DNA of 64,000 nt, taken from the NCBI RefSeq assembly GCF_000242635.2, contig NC_017770.1, positions 744,001-808,000 on the forward strand, given 5' to 3'. Below the pieces are notes generated by a model that made no database searches, was not told the DNA's origin, and saw nothing but the letters and a program-made list of their open reading frames with translations. This document shows positions 54,657 through 63,161 of this stretch, one piece after another. This DNA comes from Solitalea canadensis DSM 3403. GTDB taxonomy: Bacteria; Bacteroidota; Bacteroidia; Sphingobacteriales; Sphingobacteriaceae. Numbering within the stretch: the stretch's first letter is position 1; each line of letters starts with the position of its first letter. The translations under genes were made by a program, and so were the position numbers.

Positions 54657-54815
54657 GGGAGGCTCGCCAAGCCGCAGAGTCGCAAAGATTATGACCATGT
54701 CTACAAATTGCCCGAAAAATCAAAATTAAATTTCGTTAAGTTGTCTTTGGTGATAATTGATGTTTTGTTAAGAAGACATTATTTATAACTAAGTATCGAA
54801 TTTTATAAATCTTGT

Positions 54816-54838
54816 TAATCTACTTGTTTAGTAGATTA
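54816..54838 (+). promoter_or_regulatory. Operator palindrome 1 (TCTACT-N5-AGTAGA) over the -33 region of locus 3
   Basis: TAATCTACT-TGTTT-AGTAGATTA is a perfect 9-bp inverted repeat. Its spacer carries the TTG of the -33 element (54824-54826). A second site with the same half-sites and spacer lies at 54861-54877. Confidence 0.75.
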
Positions 54839-54847
54839 ATTCTTTCC

Positions 54848-54855
54848 TATATTTG
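54848..54855 (+). promoter_or_regulatory. -7 promoter element of locus 3
   Basis: TATATTTG matches TAnnTTTG, 21 bp after a TTG at 54824-54826, a good -33/-7 pair. It sits between two operator palindromes. Confidence 0.65.
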
Positions 54856-54860
54856 CAAAG

Positions 54861-54877
54861 TCTACTAAAGAAGTAGA
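54861..54877 (+). promoter_or_regulatory. Operator palindrome 2 (TCTACT-N5-AGTAGA) just after the -7 element
   Basis: TCTACT-AAAGA-AGTAGA repeats the half-sites and 5-nt spacing of palindrome 1. The centres are 42 bp apart, four helical turns, so two dimers would bind on the same face. Confidence 0.75.
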
Positions 54878-54914
54878 TTATTGATTGAAGTTCGATATAA
54901 AGAAAAAGAAAAGT

Positions 54915-55028
54915 ATGAAATTACCATTACAAAATCTGTTTAGAGCAGGGGTTGGTGAAACCTCTTTACATTTATCTGCTACCAAACTTACCTTCTGCAC
55001 ATCCATGTGTATGCACGTCATGTGCTAG
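54915..55028 (+). CDS. 37-codon upstream ORF with a Met/Cys-rich C-terminus (candidate leader peptide)
   Basis: ATG at 54915 to TAG at 55026. The peptide starts MKLPLQNLFRAGVGETSLHL and closes with SATKLTFCTSMCMHVMC, so the last ten codons contain three Cys and three Met. It is the first ORF after a good promoter and two operator-like palindromes, and is followed by 129 nt of leader with two weak stem-loops (55035-55054 and 55092-55118) before the SusC start. It could be a sulfur-amino-acid leader peptide of an attenuator, a small metal-binding peptide or a modified peptide. The leader role is inference from position and composition. It is not homologous to anything I can name with confidence. 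Confidence 0.6.
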   Translation: MKLPLQNLFRAGVGETSLHLSATKLTFCTSMCMHVMC

Positions 55029-55157
55029 TCTGTATTCTTTTTTGCCTGCTCATTTTTCAGTAGGACACTATTAACAATCCTTTCTTTTAAAAATTGCAGT
55101 GTATTCGCTGTAGCAATTGCTATGCGTTTATCGGTCTGCTATTGATTTTAATTTAAT

Positions 55158-58100
55158 ATGTTAAAAAGAATTTTATTGCTTTTGCTGCTGAGTTATTCAT
55201 TTGCGGCATTTGCGCAAACCAAACAACTAAAAGGGGTAATTCTATCTGCAGAAGATAAACAACCTTTAACAGGTGCTTCCGTTTCAGTAAAAGGGAGCAA
55301 CAAAGGAACTATTACTGACCAGAACGGAGCTTTTCAATTACAGGTAGCAGAAAGTGATAAAACACTTATTGTATCTTTTGTTGGCTTCGTAACCAAAGAA
55401 GTCGCTATCGCCGGATCATCATTAACTGTTATTCTTAATTCTGATAGTAGAACAATAGATGAAGTGGTGGTGGTTGCTTATGGAACAGCAAATAAATCTA
55501 GTTATACAGGATCTGTAGCTCAGATCAAAAAAGATCAGATTGAAAAATTGCAAGTCTCAAGTGTTTCTAAGGCATTGCAAGGATTAGCGCCTGGTGTTCA
55601 ATCTGTTTCGGCGAGTGGACAGCCAGGTACGGATGCTACCATTCGTATCAGAGGTATTGGTTCTATCTACGCATCAAGTGATCCTTTATATGTAGTTGAT
55701 GGAATTCCGTATTCAGGAAACATCAACTCTATCAATCCAACCGACATAGAATCAATCAGCGTGTTAAAAGATGCGGCATCAAGTGCATTATATGGTTCGC
55801 GTGGTGCTAATGGTGTGGTAATTATTACCACAAAACAAGGTAGCCGTAATAAGGATGCAAATATCCAGGTGAATGTACAGCAAGGCTTTTCTGATCGCGC
55901 AGTTCGTGATTATAAGCATGTTTCTACTGATCAGTATTTTGAACTATACTGGGAAGCCTTGCGTAATAAAGAATTAAACCAGGGGGCTACAAAAGACGCC
56001 GCATCTGCAACAGCTAGTCAACGTGTAGTTGAAGATTTAGGAATTAATCCTTATGGGACTTCCTATCCTCAACCGGTTGGTTTAGACGGAAAAATTGTTT
56101 CGGGTGCAAAAGCATTATGGAACGATGATTGGCAAAAAGGCCTGGAGCAAACTGCCCGCCGTACGCAAGCTGATTTAAGTGTTTCAGGTGGTGGAGAAAA
56201 TAGCCAATACTTTGTTTCCGGAGGATATTTAAGTGATAAAGGTATTGCGTTAGCTTCCGGATTTGAGCGTGTAAATGCGCGTAGTAATTTTACCATTAAC
56301 GCTAAAAAATGGTTAAAGATTGGCTTAAACTTAGCTGGATCAACTTCTAAACAAGATTATCCTCAGTCAGAAGACAGTCAGGTTTCAAACGTAATTAACT
56401 TTGGACGTAATATTCCGAGCTTCTATCCAATCTATGAACGCAATGATGATGGTTCTTACAAACTAGACATAAGCGGAAATAAAGTGGTTGATTACGGTGC
56501 GTATCGTCCAAGTGCGGTGAATCCAAGAACTAATCTTATTGGAACTGCTTACCTGGATAAATCGCAAATCCAGAAGGATGATATTTCATTGCGAAGCTTT
56601 TTTGAAGCCAGTATTTTAAGTAACCTGAAGTTAAAAACAAGCTATAGCGTAGATTATTCAGGAAGAAATGATGTCTACTACAGCAACCCATCCTTTGGCG
56701 AAGCTGCAGAAATAAAAGGCTCTGTGCAGCGTGATAACTACCGTACTTTTTCGTGGACGTTGAACAACGTTTTAACCTATGACAAAGTAATAGGTAGTGA
56801 ACATCACATTAATCTATTAGCAGGGCAGGAGTTATATAATTACAATTGGAGATACACTAGTGGTAGTCGTCAGGGTTTTGTATTGCCTGGCTTGGAAGAA
56901 CCGGATGCAGCTTCGCAGTTAAACGATTTTTCAGGCTATTCTAATAATTACAAACTATTAAGCTTCTTCGGAAAAGCAGAATATGATTTCCAACAGAAAT
57001 ATTATTTATCAGGTTCATTACGTGCTGATGGAACTTCCCGTTTTTCTCCTCAAAGCAGATGGGGTACATTTTGGTCGGTTGGAGCATCTTGGAAAGCTAA
57101 ACAAGAATCATTTTTGGAACCAATTAAGTGGTTAGATGTACTTACTTTAAAGGCTAGCTACGGTGCGCAAGGTAATGACAACCTTGGTTATTATTATGCT
57201 TATGAAGGTTTGTATACCGTAGCTAATAACTTAGGTGAAGGTGGTGCCTATACCTTACGCCTGGCTACTCCCAACTTAAAATGGGAATCAAATCTGAATC
57301 TTAATGTTGGTGCTGATTTTAGCGTATTAAATAACAGGTTAGGTGGTACGTTTGAATATTTCCAGCGTAAATCGAAAGACCTGTTATATCCTCGCCCTTT
57401 ACCAATTTCTTCCGGCTTTTCTTCTATTGATGAAAATGTGGGCCAGTTAAAGAATAATGGATTTGAATTTTCAATCAATGCGACGCCTGTTATTGTTAAC
57501 AATTTCAAATGGAACGTCAACTTTAATTTAACACATTATAAAAACGAGATTACTGAGCTTCCTCAGAAAGAGATCATTTCTGGAACCAAGAAATTAATGG
57601 TTGGAAAATCGATCTATGATTTTTATATCAGAGAATGGGCAGGTGTAGATGAAGCAACAGGAAAGCCTCAATGGTTTAAAGATGATGCGAACGGAAACAA
57701 AGTAAAGACCTTTAACTATTCTGAAGGAACGCAATATTATGTAGGTTCATCGTTACCTGATTTTTATGGTGGATTAACCAACTCATTTGGTTATAAAGGT
57801 TTTGAGTTATCAGCATTACTTGTTTATAGTGCAGGTGGTAAGGTATTGGATAATGACATTGTTTCATTGTTGCATAACGGAAATAATCCGGGTAGAGCTT
57901 GGCAAGAAGATATCTTAAATCGCTGGACTCCGGAAAATACAATTACTGACGTTCCTGCTTTAACAACCGACAATACTAACTGGACACAAACCTCCACTCG
58001 TTTCTTATATGATGCAAGCTATCTGCGTCTGAAAAATGTAACGCTTAATTACAATTTCCCGGCTCAGACCGCCAAGAAGATTGGATTAAACAATTTAAGA

Positions 58101-58238
58101 GTGTACGTGCAAGCGGATAACTTGATAACCTGGAGTAAACATAAAGGAATGGATCCGGAACAAACAGTAGGAGGAACCACTTATTATCGTTATCCAGCAA
58201 TGAGAGTGTTCTCGGCAGGGGTAAATGTTAATTTCTAA
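55158..58238 (+). CDS. SusC-type TonB-dependent outer-membrane transporter (locus 3)
   Basis: A 1026-residue receptor: signal peptide ('SFAAFAQ'), carboxypeptidase-like domain ('KGVILSAEDKQPLTGASVSVKGSN'), TonB-box region 'IDEVVVVAYGTANKSSYTGS', plug motifs 'LQGLAPGVQSVSASGQPGTDATIRIRG' and 'VLKDAASSALYGSRGANGVVIITTKQG', then the barrel ending '…FSAGVNVNF'. No STN domain, so it is an importer without sigma signalling. Control appears to lie in the operators and leader upstream. Ligand unknown; if the Met/Cys-rich uORF is an attenuator, a sulfur-containing compound is the best guess. The SusD partner follows 23 bp later. Confidence 0.94.
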   Translation: MLKRILLLLLLSYSFAAFAQTKQLKGVILSAEDKQPLTGASVSVKGSNKGTITDQNGAFQLQVAESDKTLIVSFVGFVTKEVAIAGSSLTVILNSDSRTIDEVVVVAYGTANKSSYTGSVAQIKKDQIEKLQVSSVSKALQGLAPGVQSVSASGQPGTDATIRIRGIGSIYASSDPLYVVDGIPYSGNINSINPTDIESISVLKDAASSALYGSRGANGVVIITTKQGSRNKDANIQVNVQQGFSDRAVRDYKHVSTDQYFELYWEALRNKELNQGATKDAASATASQRVVEDLGINPYGTSYPQPVGLDGKIVSGAKALWNDDWQKGLEQTARRTQADLSVSGGGENSQYFVSGGYLSDKGIALASGFERVNARSNFTINAKKWLKIGLNLAGSTSKQDYPQSEDSQVSNVINFGRNIPSFYPIYERNDDGSYKLDISGNKVVDYGAYRPSAVNPRTNLIGTAYLDKSQIQKDDISLRSFFEASILSNLKLKTSYSVDYSGRNDVYYSNPSFGEAAEIKGSVQRDNYRTFSWTLNNVLTYDKVIGSEHHINLLAGQELYNYNWRYTSGSRQGFVLPGLEEPDAASQLNDFSGYSNNYKLLSFFGKAEYDFQQKYYLSGSLRADGTSRFSPQSRWGTFWSVGASWKAKQESFLEPIKWLDVLTLKASYGAQGNDNLGYYYAYEGLYTVANNLGEGGAYTLRLATPNLKWESNLNLNVGADFSVLNNRLGGTFEYFQRKSKDLLYPRPLPISSGFSSIDENVGQLKNNGFEFSINATPVIVNNFKWNVNFNLTHYKNEITELPQKEIISGTKKLMVGKSIYDFYIREWAGVDEATGKPQWFKDDANGNKVKTFNYSEGTQYYVGSSLPDFYGGLTNSFGYKGFELSALLVYSAGGKVLDNDIVSLLHNGNNPGRAWQEDILNRWTPENTITDVPALTTDNTNWTQTSTRFLYDASYLRLKNVTLNYNFPAQTAKKIGLNNLRVYVQADNLITWSKHKGMDPEQTVGGTTYYRYPAMRVFSAGVNVNF

Positions 58239-58261
58239 TTACTAACAGAGGAGATCAGATA

Positions 58262-59764
58262 ATGAAAAAATATATATACAGTGCTGTAGTAACAATTGCA
58301 TTGGCAACATTAAGTACTTCTTGCGAAAAAGAGCTAGATGTACAGCCTACAAATGCAGTTGCCGAATCCTATTTATACGATAATGTAGATAATGTTGAAA
58401 CCGTTATCAATGGCACCTGGCGCTACATGATGGATACATACTTTACCTATGCAAATCCTGGTTACGGTGCAATTTTACGTACGAGTGATGCAATGGGTAA
58501 TGATGTGGCATTAACTACTAAATATGGTTTCAGAGATGCCTATGCATTTAATGAGTTGCATGATTTTACTAAAACACGTGTAACCGGCTTTTGGACCCTT
58601 CTTTACAAGGTGATTAACAATGCAAATAATGTTATTGCAAAAGTTGATGCAGCTAAAGGAAGTGAAGCAAAGAAAAAGCAATTAAAAGGGCAGGCTTTGG
58701 CATTACGCGCCAATAGTTATTTAACATTGGCAACTTATTATCAGTTTACGTATTTAAAGGATCCTAATGCTAAGGCGGTGCCAATTTATACTACACCAAC
58801 TGATGAAAACACTAAAGGAAATCCAAAGGCAACTGTTGCACAGGTTTATGAGCAAATTGTGAAGGACCTGATAGAAGCTGAAACATTGTTAAATGGTTAT
58901 TCTCGCTCAGCAAAATATAAAATCGATGCTAGCGTAGTGAAGGGTTTGTTGGCTCGTACTTACCTTGCTTTAGGGAGATGGGATGACGCTGCCCAAAAAG
59001 CCGTAGAAGCTCGTGCCGGCTATACTTTAATGAGTGCTGAAGATTATTATAAAGGATTTAATGACCTTAATAATGACGAGTGGATTTGGGGGCATGGACA
59101 ACGTCCTGATCAAAGTGTGGCAAGCTATAATTTCCATTTCCTGGATGTTTCTTCGGCTTCATCTTATTATTACAGTTTCATGGCGGATCCCTATTTCAAG
59201 AATTTGTTTGATACAAACGATATTCGTTCTAAGTTATTTTTCTGGGACAATCTGCCGGGGCGGGAAGGCTTTTTACGTTACGAGAAATTTAAGTTCAGAG
59301 CTGATCAAACCGGCGATATTGTATTAATGAGGGCCTCAGAAATGTATTTAATTGAAGCTGAAGCATACGCAGAAAGTGGTAAGTTAGATAAAGCTGTGGA
59401 GACATTGAATGCTTTACGCACAGTAAGAAAAGCGCAGCTGTTTGATTTAACAGGAAAAACCAAAGAAGACGTGGTGAATGCAATTTTGATTGAGAGACGT
59501 AAGGAGCTTTGGGGTGAAGGTTTTGCTTTGGCAGATATTTTACGTAAACAACGTTCTGTAGAACGTAAACTGTATAAAGATGAAACAGGTAAAGACGTTC
59601 AGGTTACAATTACACTTCCTGATGGATCACAAAAAACGGTAACTGCTAAAGGTCACCGCGTGGTTAAATTTGCAGACGGAACTAATTTTATACCTAACAG
59701 TAAATATTATATCTTTGCGATCCCTCAAAACGAGGTGCGTGATAATCCGAATCTTAATAATTAA
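58262..59764 (+). CDS. SusD/RagB-type nutrient-binding lipoprotein (locus 3)
   Basis: A 500-residue lipoprotein with lipobox STSC (Cys21) and 'EKELDVQPTNAVAESYLYDN'. SusD hallmarks: 'LKGQALALRANSYLTLATYYQFTYLKDPN', 'MRASEMYLIEAEAYAESGKLDKAVETLNALR' and 'AILIERRKELWGEGFALADILRKQRS'. The C-terminal part has an extra beta region ('DVQVTITLPDGSQKTVTAKG') before the usual '…IPQNEVRDNPNLNN'. It caps the locus-3 SusC channel. Followed by a perfect terminator. Confidence 0.93.
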   Translation: MKKYIYSAVVTIALATLSTSCEKELDVQPTNAVAESYLYDNVDNVETVINGTWRYMMDTYFTYANPGYGAILRTSDAMGNDVALTTKYGFRDAYAFNELHDFTKTRVTGFWTLLYKVINNANNVIAKVDAAKGSEAKKKQLKGQALALRANSYLTLATYYQFTYLKDPNAKAVPIYTTPTDENTKGNPKATVAQVYEQIVKDLIEAETLLNGYSRSAKYKIDASVVKGLLARTYLALGRWDDAAQKAVEARAGYTLMSAEDYYKGFNDLNNDEWIWGHGQRPDQSVASYNFHFLDVSSASSYYYSFMADPYFKNLFDTNDIRSKLFFWDNLPGREGFLRYEKFKFRADQTGDIVLMRASEMYLIEAEAYAESGKLDKAVETLNALRTVRKAQLFDLTGKTKEDVVNAILIERRKELWGEGFALADILRKQRSVERKLYKDETGKDVQVTITLPDGSQKTVTAKGHRVVKFADGTNFIPNSKYYIFAIPQNEVRDNPNLNN

Positions 59765-59783
59765 ATAGATAGTTTGTGTGTGT

Positions 59784-59815
59784 GCCCTATAGTAGTCAAC
59801 TATAGGGCTTTTTTT
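59784..59815 (+). terminator. Rho-independent terminator after locus-3 SusD
   Basis: GCCCTATAGT and ACTATAGGGC form a perfect 10-bp stem with a 5-nt loop, followed by TTTTTTT. Confidence 0.93.
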
Positions 59816-59817
59816 AT

Positions 59818-60552
59818 TTACTTCTCCTCCGCATAAAACATTATCGGAACAGAATAATATCTCGCACAGACAGCCTTGTTATCATACATGGCGGGAGTAA
59901 CTTTTCCCAATTGAGGAGAAACGGTCAACAGATCTACTATTAATTTACGGTCTGCGAAATCTTCACCAACCGGAACAGCTGTAATTGATCCATCCTTGCC
60001 AAAGAGTAAACCAACTTTCATTTTTACTTCTTTTAAGGTTGATGCTTCTACATTCTTATTTGCGGCGTCTACTTCAAAAACTCTTGCTTTAATTGTGGCC
60101 GACTTTACAATTTTATCAGCTATGGTACTAAGTAACTTGGTATTGATTGTTTTGTTGAAGAACAAGTCTTCTTGCTTATTATCAATGATCAATGAAGGCA
60201 ATTTATCTACATCGGCAACGTCCATCGTATCGGTGTAGGCTAAACGTACATTTAACTTGTTTTTTAATATTTCTTTTGATTCTGAGTCACCTAATGCTGC
60301 AGAACGCTGAAACAAATCAATTGCTTTTTGTTTGTTGCCTTGGTCATATTGCAATACTGCCAGATTAAACAAAGCGTCGGTATGTCGGGGATTAATCTCT
60401 AATACTTTTTCAAACGCTGTTATAGCATTGGCAAAATCTTTATTGTCATATAATTTGAGTGCCTGCTGATAAAGGCTGTCAGCTTGGTTGGATTGCGCGT
60501 AAACAGAGCTAATAAAAATACTAATGACTAATAGAAACAATAACTTTTTCAT
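59818..60552 (-). CDS. Exported TPR protein with a TonB-C-like C-terminal domain
   Basis: A 244-residue protein from ATG 60552 (MKKLLFLLVISIFISSVYAQ); a start 15 bases earlier is possible but weakens the signal peptide. Two to three TPR repeats occupy residues about 25-95 ('ADSLYQQALKLYDNKDFANAITAFEKVLEINPRHTDALFNLAVLQYDQGNKQKAIDLFQRSAALGD'). The C-terminal part ends 'LGKVTPAMYDNKAVCARYYSVPIMFYAEEK', similar to the TonB C-terminal domain ('…G-W-xPAxxxGKxV…PIxF'). Function unknown; such proteins may interact with receptors or peptidoglycan. It is convergent with SusD of locus 3. Confidence 0.78.
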   Translation of the reverse strand: MKKLLFLLVISIFISSVYAQSNQADSLYQQALKLYDNKDFANAITAFEKVLEINPRHTDALFNLAVLQYDQGNKQKAIDLFQRSAALGDSESKEILKNKLNVRLAYTDTMDVADVDKLPSLIIDNKQEDLFFNKTINTKLLSTIADKIVKSATIKARVFEVDAANKNVEASTLKEVKMKVGLLFGKDGSITAVPVGEDFADRKLIVDLLTVSPQLGKVTPAMYDNKAVCARYYSVPIMFYAEEK

Positions 60553-60698
60553 GGAATGATCTTTCATTTGTAAGATAAAAATGTGATTATTTCAGCAATT
60601 AACAGTCCATTTAGTGATGTTTTTTTGCCAAATCAGTGTGTTAGAGCACAAAGCGTTTTATCTTTTAACGTTTAAAGAATGATAATGAGTATTAAATT

Positions 60699-61118
60699 TC
60701 AGGATTTGATTTCCTTTTGGCCTAGTGAAAACCAGTTGCCTGAATCATCCACAAAGATGGCTTCATATCCGTAAAATTCTTTTTTAGGAGTTTTGGTAAA
60801 TTGTACCCGTTTAGCTTTTAATTCGTTATAGGTGGCCTCTAAATCTTTGCATTGAAAAATGCATGAGCCAAAAGTTCCCTTTTTTACCAAGACCCTCATT
60901 TGTTCAGTGGTTTCTTTATCCCACATCATCCCTTCTTGAATAGGAGAGAGGATAATTTCAAGGTCAGGTTGTTCGGGTGGGGTAACCGTTAACCATCTCA
61001 TGCCTGGTCCCATTGGAACATCGGTATGAACCTTGAAACCCAGTTTGTTCACATAAAAATCGAATGCACTGTCCTGATCAAGAACATATATGCAAACATG
61101 GTTTAGCTTTGCAATCAT
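60699..61118 (-). CDS. VOC-family protein
   Basis: A 139-residue glyoxalase-fold protein: 'KLNHVCIYVLDQDSAFDFYVNKLGFKVHTDVPMGPGMRWLTVTPPEQPDLEIIL' and 'YEAIFVDDSGNWFSLGQKE'. The His in 'LNHVCIYV' and the Glu in 'DLEIIL' are in positions of VOC metal ligands. Substrate unknown. It is 29 bp downstream of another VOC gene in the same direction; the two are probably co-transcribed. Confidence 0.88.
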   Translation of the reverse strand: MIAKLNHVCIYVLDQDSAFDFYVNKLGFKVHTDVPMGPGMRWLTVTPPEQPDLEIILSPIQEGMMWDKETTEQMRVLVKKGTFGSCIFQCKDLEATYNELKAKRVQFTKTPKKEFYGYEAIFVDDSGNWFSLGQKEIKS

Positions 61119-61147
61119 TGTTGATGTGTTAAGTATAATGGTTTAAT

Positions 61148-61588
61148 TTAGTCTTTTTTGGTCCAGACTTTTTCATCATTCATTACCCATAAGTTGTTTT
61201 GAGCATCTAGCCATGGGCCATAAGGTTCGTTTTCTTTATTTTCAGCGCCAAAACGAAGAACATTCCCATCTAAATCGTCCACTTGCATTTCATAAGCCCA
61301 CCAATAATTGGTTGGTTTTACCCTGATCATACCTCCATTCTTTAAAATCTCATCGTATAAAGCATCCGTATCCTGAACGCCAATCCAAACCCAAGCACCA
61401 GGAGCACTTTGATCATTTTCCACAATCATAAGATTACTTTCATCACGAGAAACAGAGGCAATAATTCCGGGATCCTGCCAATCAAGTTTAAAACCCAGAG
61501 ATGTTACATAATAATCAATACTGGCCTGCAGATCTTTTACCCTTAGTATAGGAGTGGCAGGGTGAAAACGATTATAGTTATTGGGCAT
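61148..61588 (-). CDS. VOC-family protein (bleomycin-resistance-like)
   Basis: A 146-residue VOC protein from ATG 61588; an upstream TTG (61597) would add three residues only. It has 'FHPATPILRVKDLQASIDYYVTSLGFKLDWQDPGIIASVSRDESNLMI', then 'GAWVWIGVQDTDALYDEILKNGG' and 'WWAYEMQVDDLDGNVLRFG'. The Asp-Leu-Asp-Gly-Asn-x-Leu-Arg-Phe strand is characteristic. The C-terminus is extended by about 25 residues rich in Asn, Trp and Asp. Paired with the downstream VOC gene; function unknown. Confidence 0.88.
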   Translation of the reverse strand: MPNNYNRFHPATPILRVKDLQASIDYYVTSLGFKLDWQDPGIIASVSRDESNLMIVENDQSAPGAWVWIGVQDTDALYDEILKNGGMIRVKPTNYWWAYEMQVDDLDGNVLRFGAENKENEPYGPWLDAQNNLWVMNDEKVWTKKD

Positions 61589-61664
61589 CTTAATCAAAGA
61601 TTTTGATTAAAGTTATTGGTTAATAAGGAATTAAAAAAGAGGAAATTATGAAGTGGGTAGAAAC

Positions 61665-61692
61665 AAAAAAAACCCCTTTAAGCGGGTTTTTA
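61665..61692 (-). terminator. Rho-independent terminator after yebC
   Basis: On the minus strand AAAAACCC-GCTTAAAG-GGGTTTTT forms an 8-bp stem followed by a T-run. Confidence 0.8.
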
Positions 61693-61712
61693 ATTAAAAA
61701 CTTGTGAAAATA

Positions 61713-62432
61713 TTATTCTTCGCGAGGTGCCATATTATGATATACAGCATTTACGTCATCATCTTCTTCTAATTTGTCGATCAATTTCTGAACTTCTGCT
61801 TCCTGTTCGGCGGTAACTTCCTTGTAGGTAGTACAAAAACGTTCGAATTCTGAGCTAATAATGTTAAATCCTTTGTCTTCAAGCGCTTTTTGCATTTTAC
61901 CGAAATCTTCGAATTCAGTAGTAATGGTGATTTCATTTTCATCTTGGAACACTTCTTCAGCGCCAAAATCGATCAAATCCAATTCTAATTCTTCAACGTC
62001 AACGCCATCAGCAGCAATACGGAAAACCGCTTTACGTTCAAAGATGAAGTTTAACAAACCCGAAGTTCCCAATGTACCACCAGAACGCGTAATATAACTT
62101 CTTACGTTACCTACAGTACGGTTAATATTGTCAGTCGAAGTTTCTACAAGAATTGCCACTTTATAAGGGCCGTAACCTTCATAAACGATCTCTTCATAGT
62201 TAGAAGTATCTTTATCTGTAGCACGTTTGATAGCAGCTTCAATTCTGTCTTTAGGCATGTTTGCACCTTTGGCGTTTTGCATGATCACACGTAAACGCGC
62301 ATTAGACTCAGGATTAGGGCCGCCAGCTTTAACAGCAATAACTATATCTTTTCCGATGCGAGTAAATAGCTTTGCCATTTTACCCCAACGTTTCATTTTA
62401 CTTTGCTTTCTTGCTTCAAATGCTCTTCCCAT
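61713..62432 (-). CDS. YebC/PmpR-family DNA/RNA-binding protein
   Basis: A 239-residue protein of normal length. The N-terminus 'MGRAFEARKQSKMKRWGKMAKLFTRIGKDI' matches the YebC pattern of the lineage, followed by 'GPNPESNARLRVIMQNAKGANMPKDRIEAAIKRAT', the conserved 'YEGYGPYKVAILVETSTDNINRTVGNVRSY' and 'GGTLGTSGLLNFIFERKAVF'. Family members are transcriptional regulators or, by more recent work, ribosome/translation-associated factors. It lies alone with its own terminator, 20 bp after the stop. Confidence 0.95.
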   Translation of the reverse strand: MGRAFEARKQSKMKRWGKMAKLFTRIGKDIVIAVKAGGPNPESNARLRVIMQNAKGANMPKDRIEAAIKRATDKDTSNYEEIVYEGYGPYKVAILVETSTDNINRTVGNVRSYITRSGGTLGTSGLLNFIFERKAVFRIAADGVDVEELELDLIDFGAEEVFQDENEITITTEFEDFGKMQKALEDKGFNIISSEFERFCTTYKEVTAEQEAEVQKLIDKLEEDDDVNAVYHNMAPREE

Positions 62433-62532
62433 ATGTTAAAAGAATTCAGGATTGTTACGAAAAGCAGCCTTTTCAACTCAATCCGTTGATTTGTAAATTA
62501 TATTATATTAAAATGAGTTTTTATTAATTCAA

Positions 62533-63099
62533 TTATAAGCCCGTATTATTTCTGAACAATTTAATTGCGATGGCTAACAGAATAACACCGAAAGCTTTCC
62601 GGAGGATTTCTACTCCTGATTTTCCCAATAAACGCTCCAGGCGGTTCACATTTTTCAATACAAAATAAACAAAAATTAGATTGATAATTATACCTAAAAC
62701 AATGTTTATTGTTTGATATTCTGCTTTTAACGAAAGTAAAGTAGTCATGGTTCCGGCTCCGGCAATCAACGGGAACGCAAGAGGTACTATCGATGCCGTT
62801 TCTGGCATTTGATCTTTAAAAACATGTATACCAAGAATCATTTCCATAGCGATAAAGAAGATTACCAGCGATCCTGCGATGGCAAAAGACTTTACATCAA
62901 TTCCAATGATTGTTAGTAGTTTTTCTCCGACAAAAAGAAACACAATCATTAAGATCATGGCAACTATAGTCGCTTTTTCAGATTGAATATGACCGGCTCT
63001 GTTTCTTAGTTCAATAATTACCGGTATCGAGCCTAAAATATCAATGATCGCAAAAAGGATCATTGTTACGGATATGATTTCGTTGATAGATAAATTCAT
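62533..63099 (-). CDS. MarC-family integral membrane protein
   Basis: A 188-residue protein with six hydrophobic segments: 'IISVTMILFAIIDILGSIPVIIELRN', 'IVAMILMIVFLFVGEKLLTIIGIDVKSFAIAGSLVIFFIAMEMILG' and 'VPLAFPLIAGAGTMTTLLSLKAEYQTINIVLGIIINLIFVYFVL'. The 'P-x-AFPLIAGAG' loop is the MarC/UPF0056 signature. Despite the name, the family has no proven drug-efflux role. Located between the permease gene and yebC in the same direction, with a terminator on its upstream side. Confidence 0.93.
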   Translation of the reverse strand: MNLSINEIISVTMILFAIIDILGSIPVIIELRNRAGHIQSEKATIVAMILMIVFLFVGEKLLTIIGIDVKSFAIAGSLVIFFIAMEMILGIHVFKDQMPETASIVPLAFPLIAGAGTMTTLLSLKAEYQTINIVLGIIINLIFVYFVLKNVNRLERLLGKSGVEILRKAFGVILLAIAIKLFRNNTGL

Positions 63100-63117
63100 A
63101 CAGGCCGCAAAGATATT

Positions 63118-63147
63118 AAAAAGGCTCCGAAATTTTCGGAGCCTTTA
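63118..63147 (-). terminator. Rho-independent terminator after the amino-acid permease
   Basis: AAAGGCTCCGAAA and its exact reverse complement form a long stem; the minus-strand transcript ends with a T-run. It separates the permease from marC. Confidence 0.9.
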
Positions 63148-63161
63148 TGAGATTCAATTTT

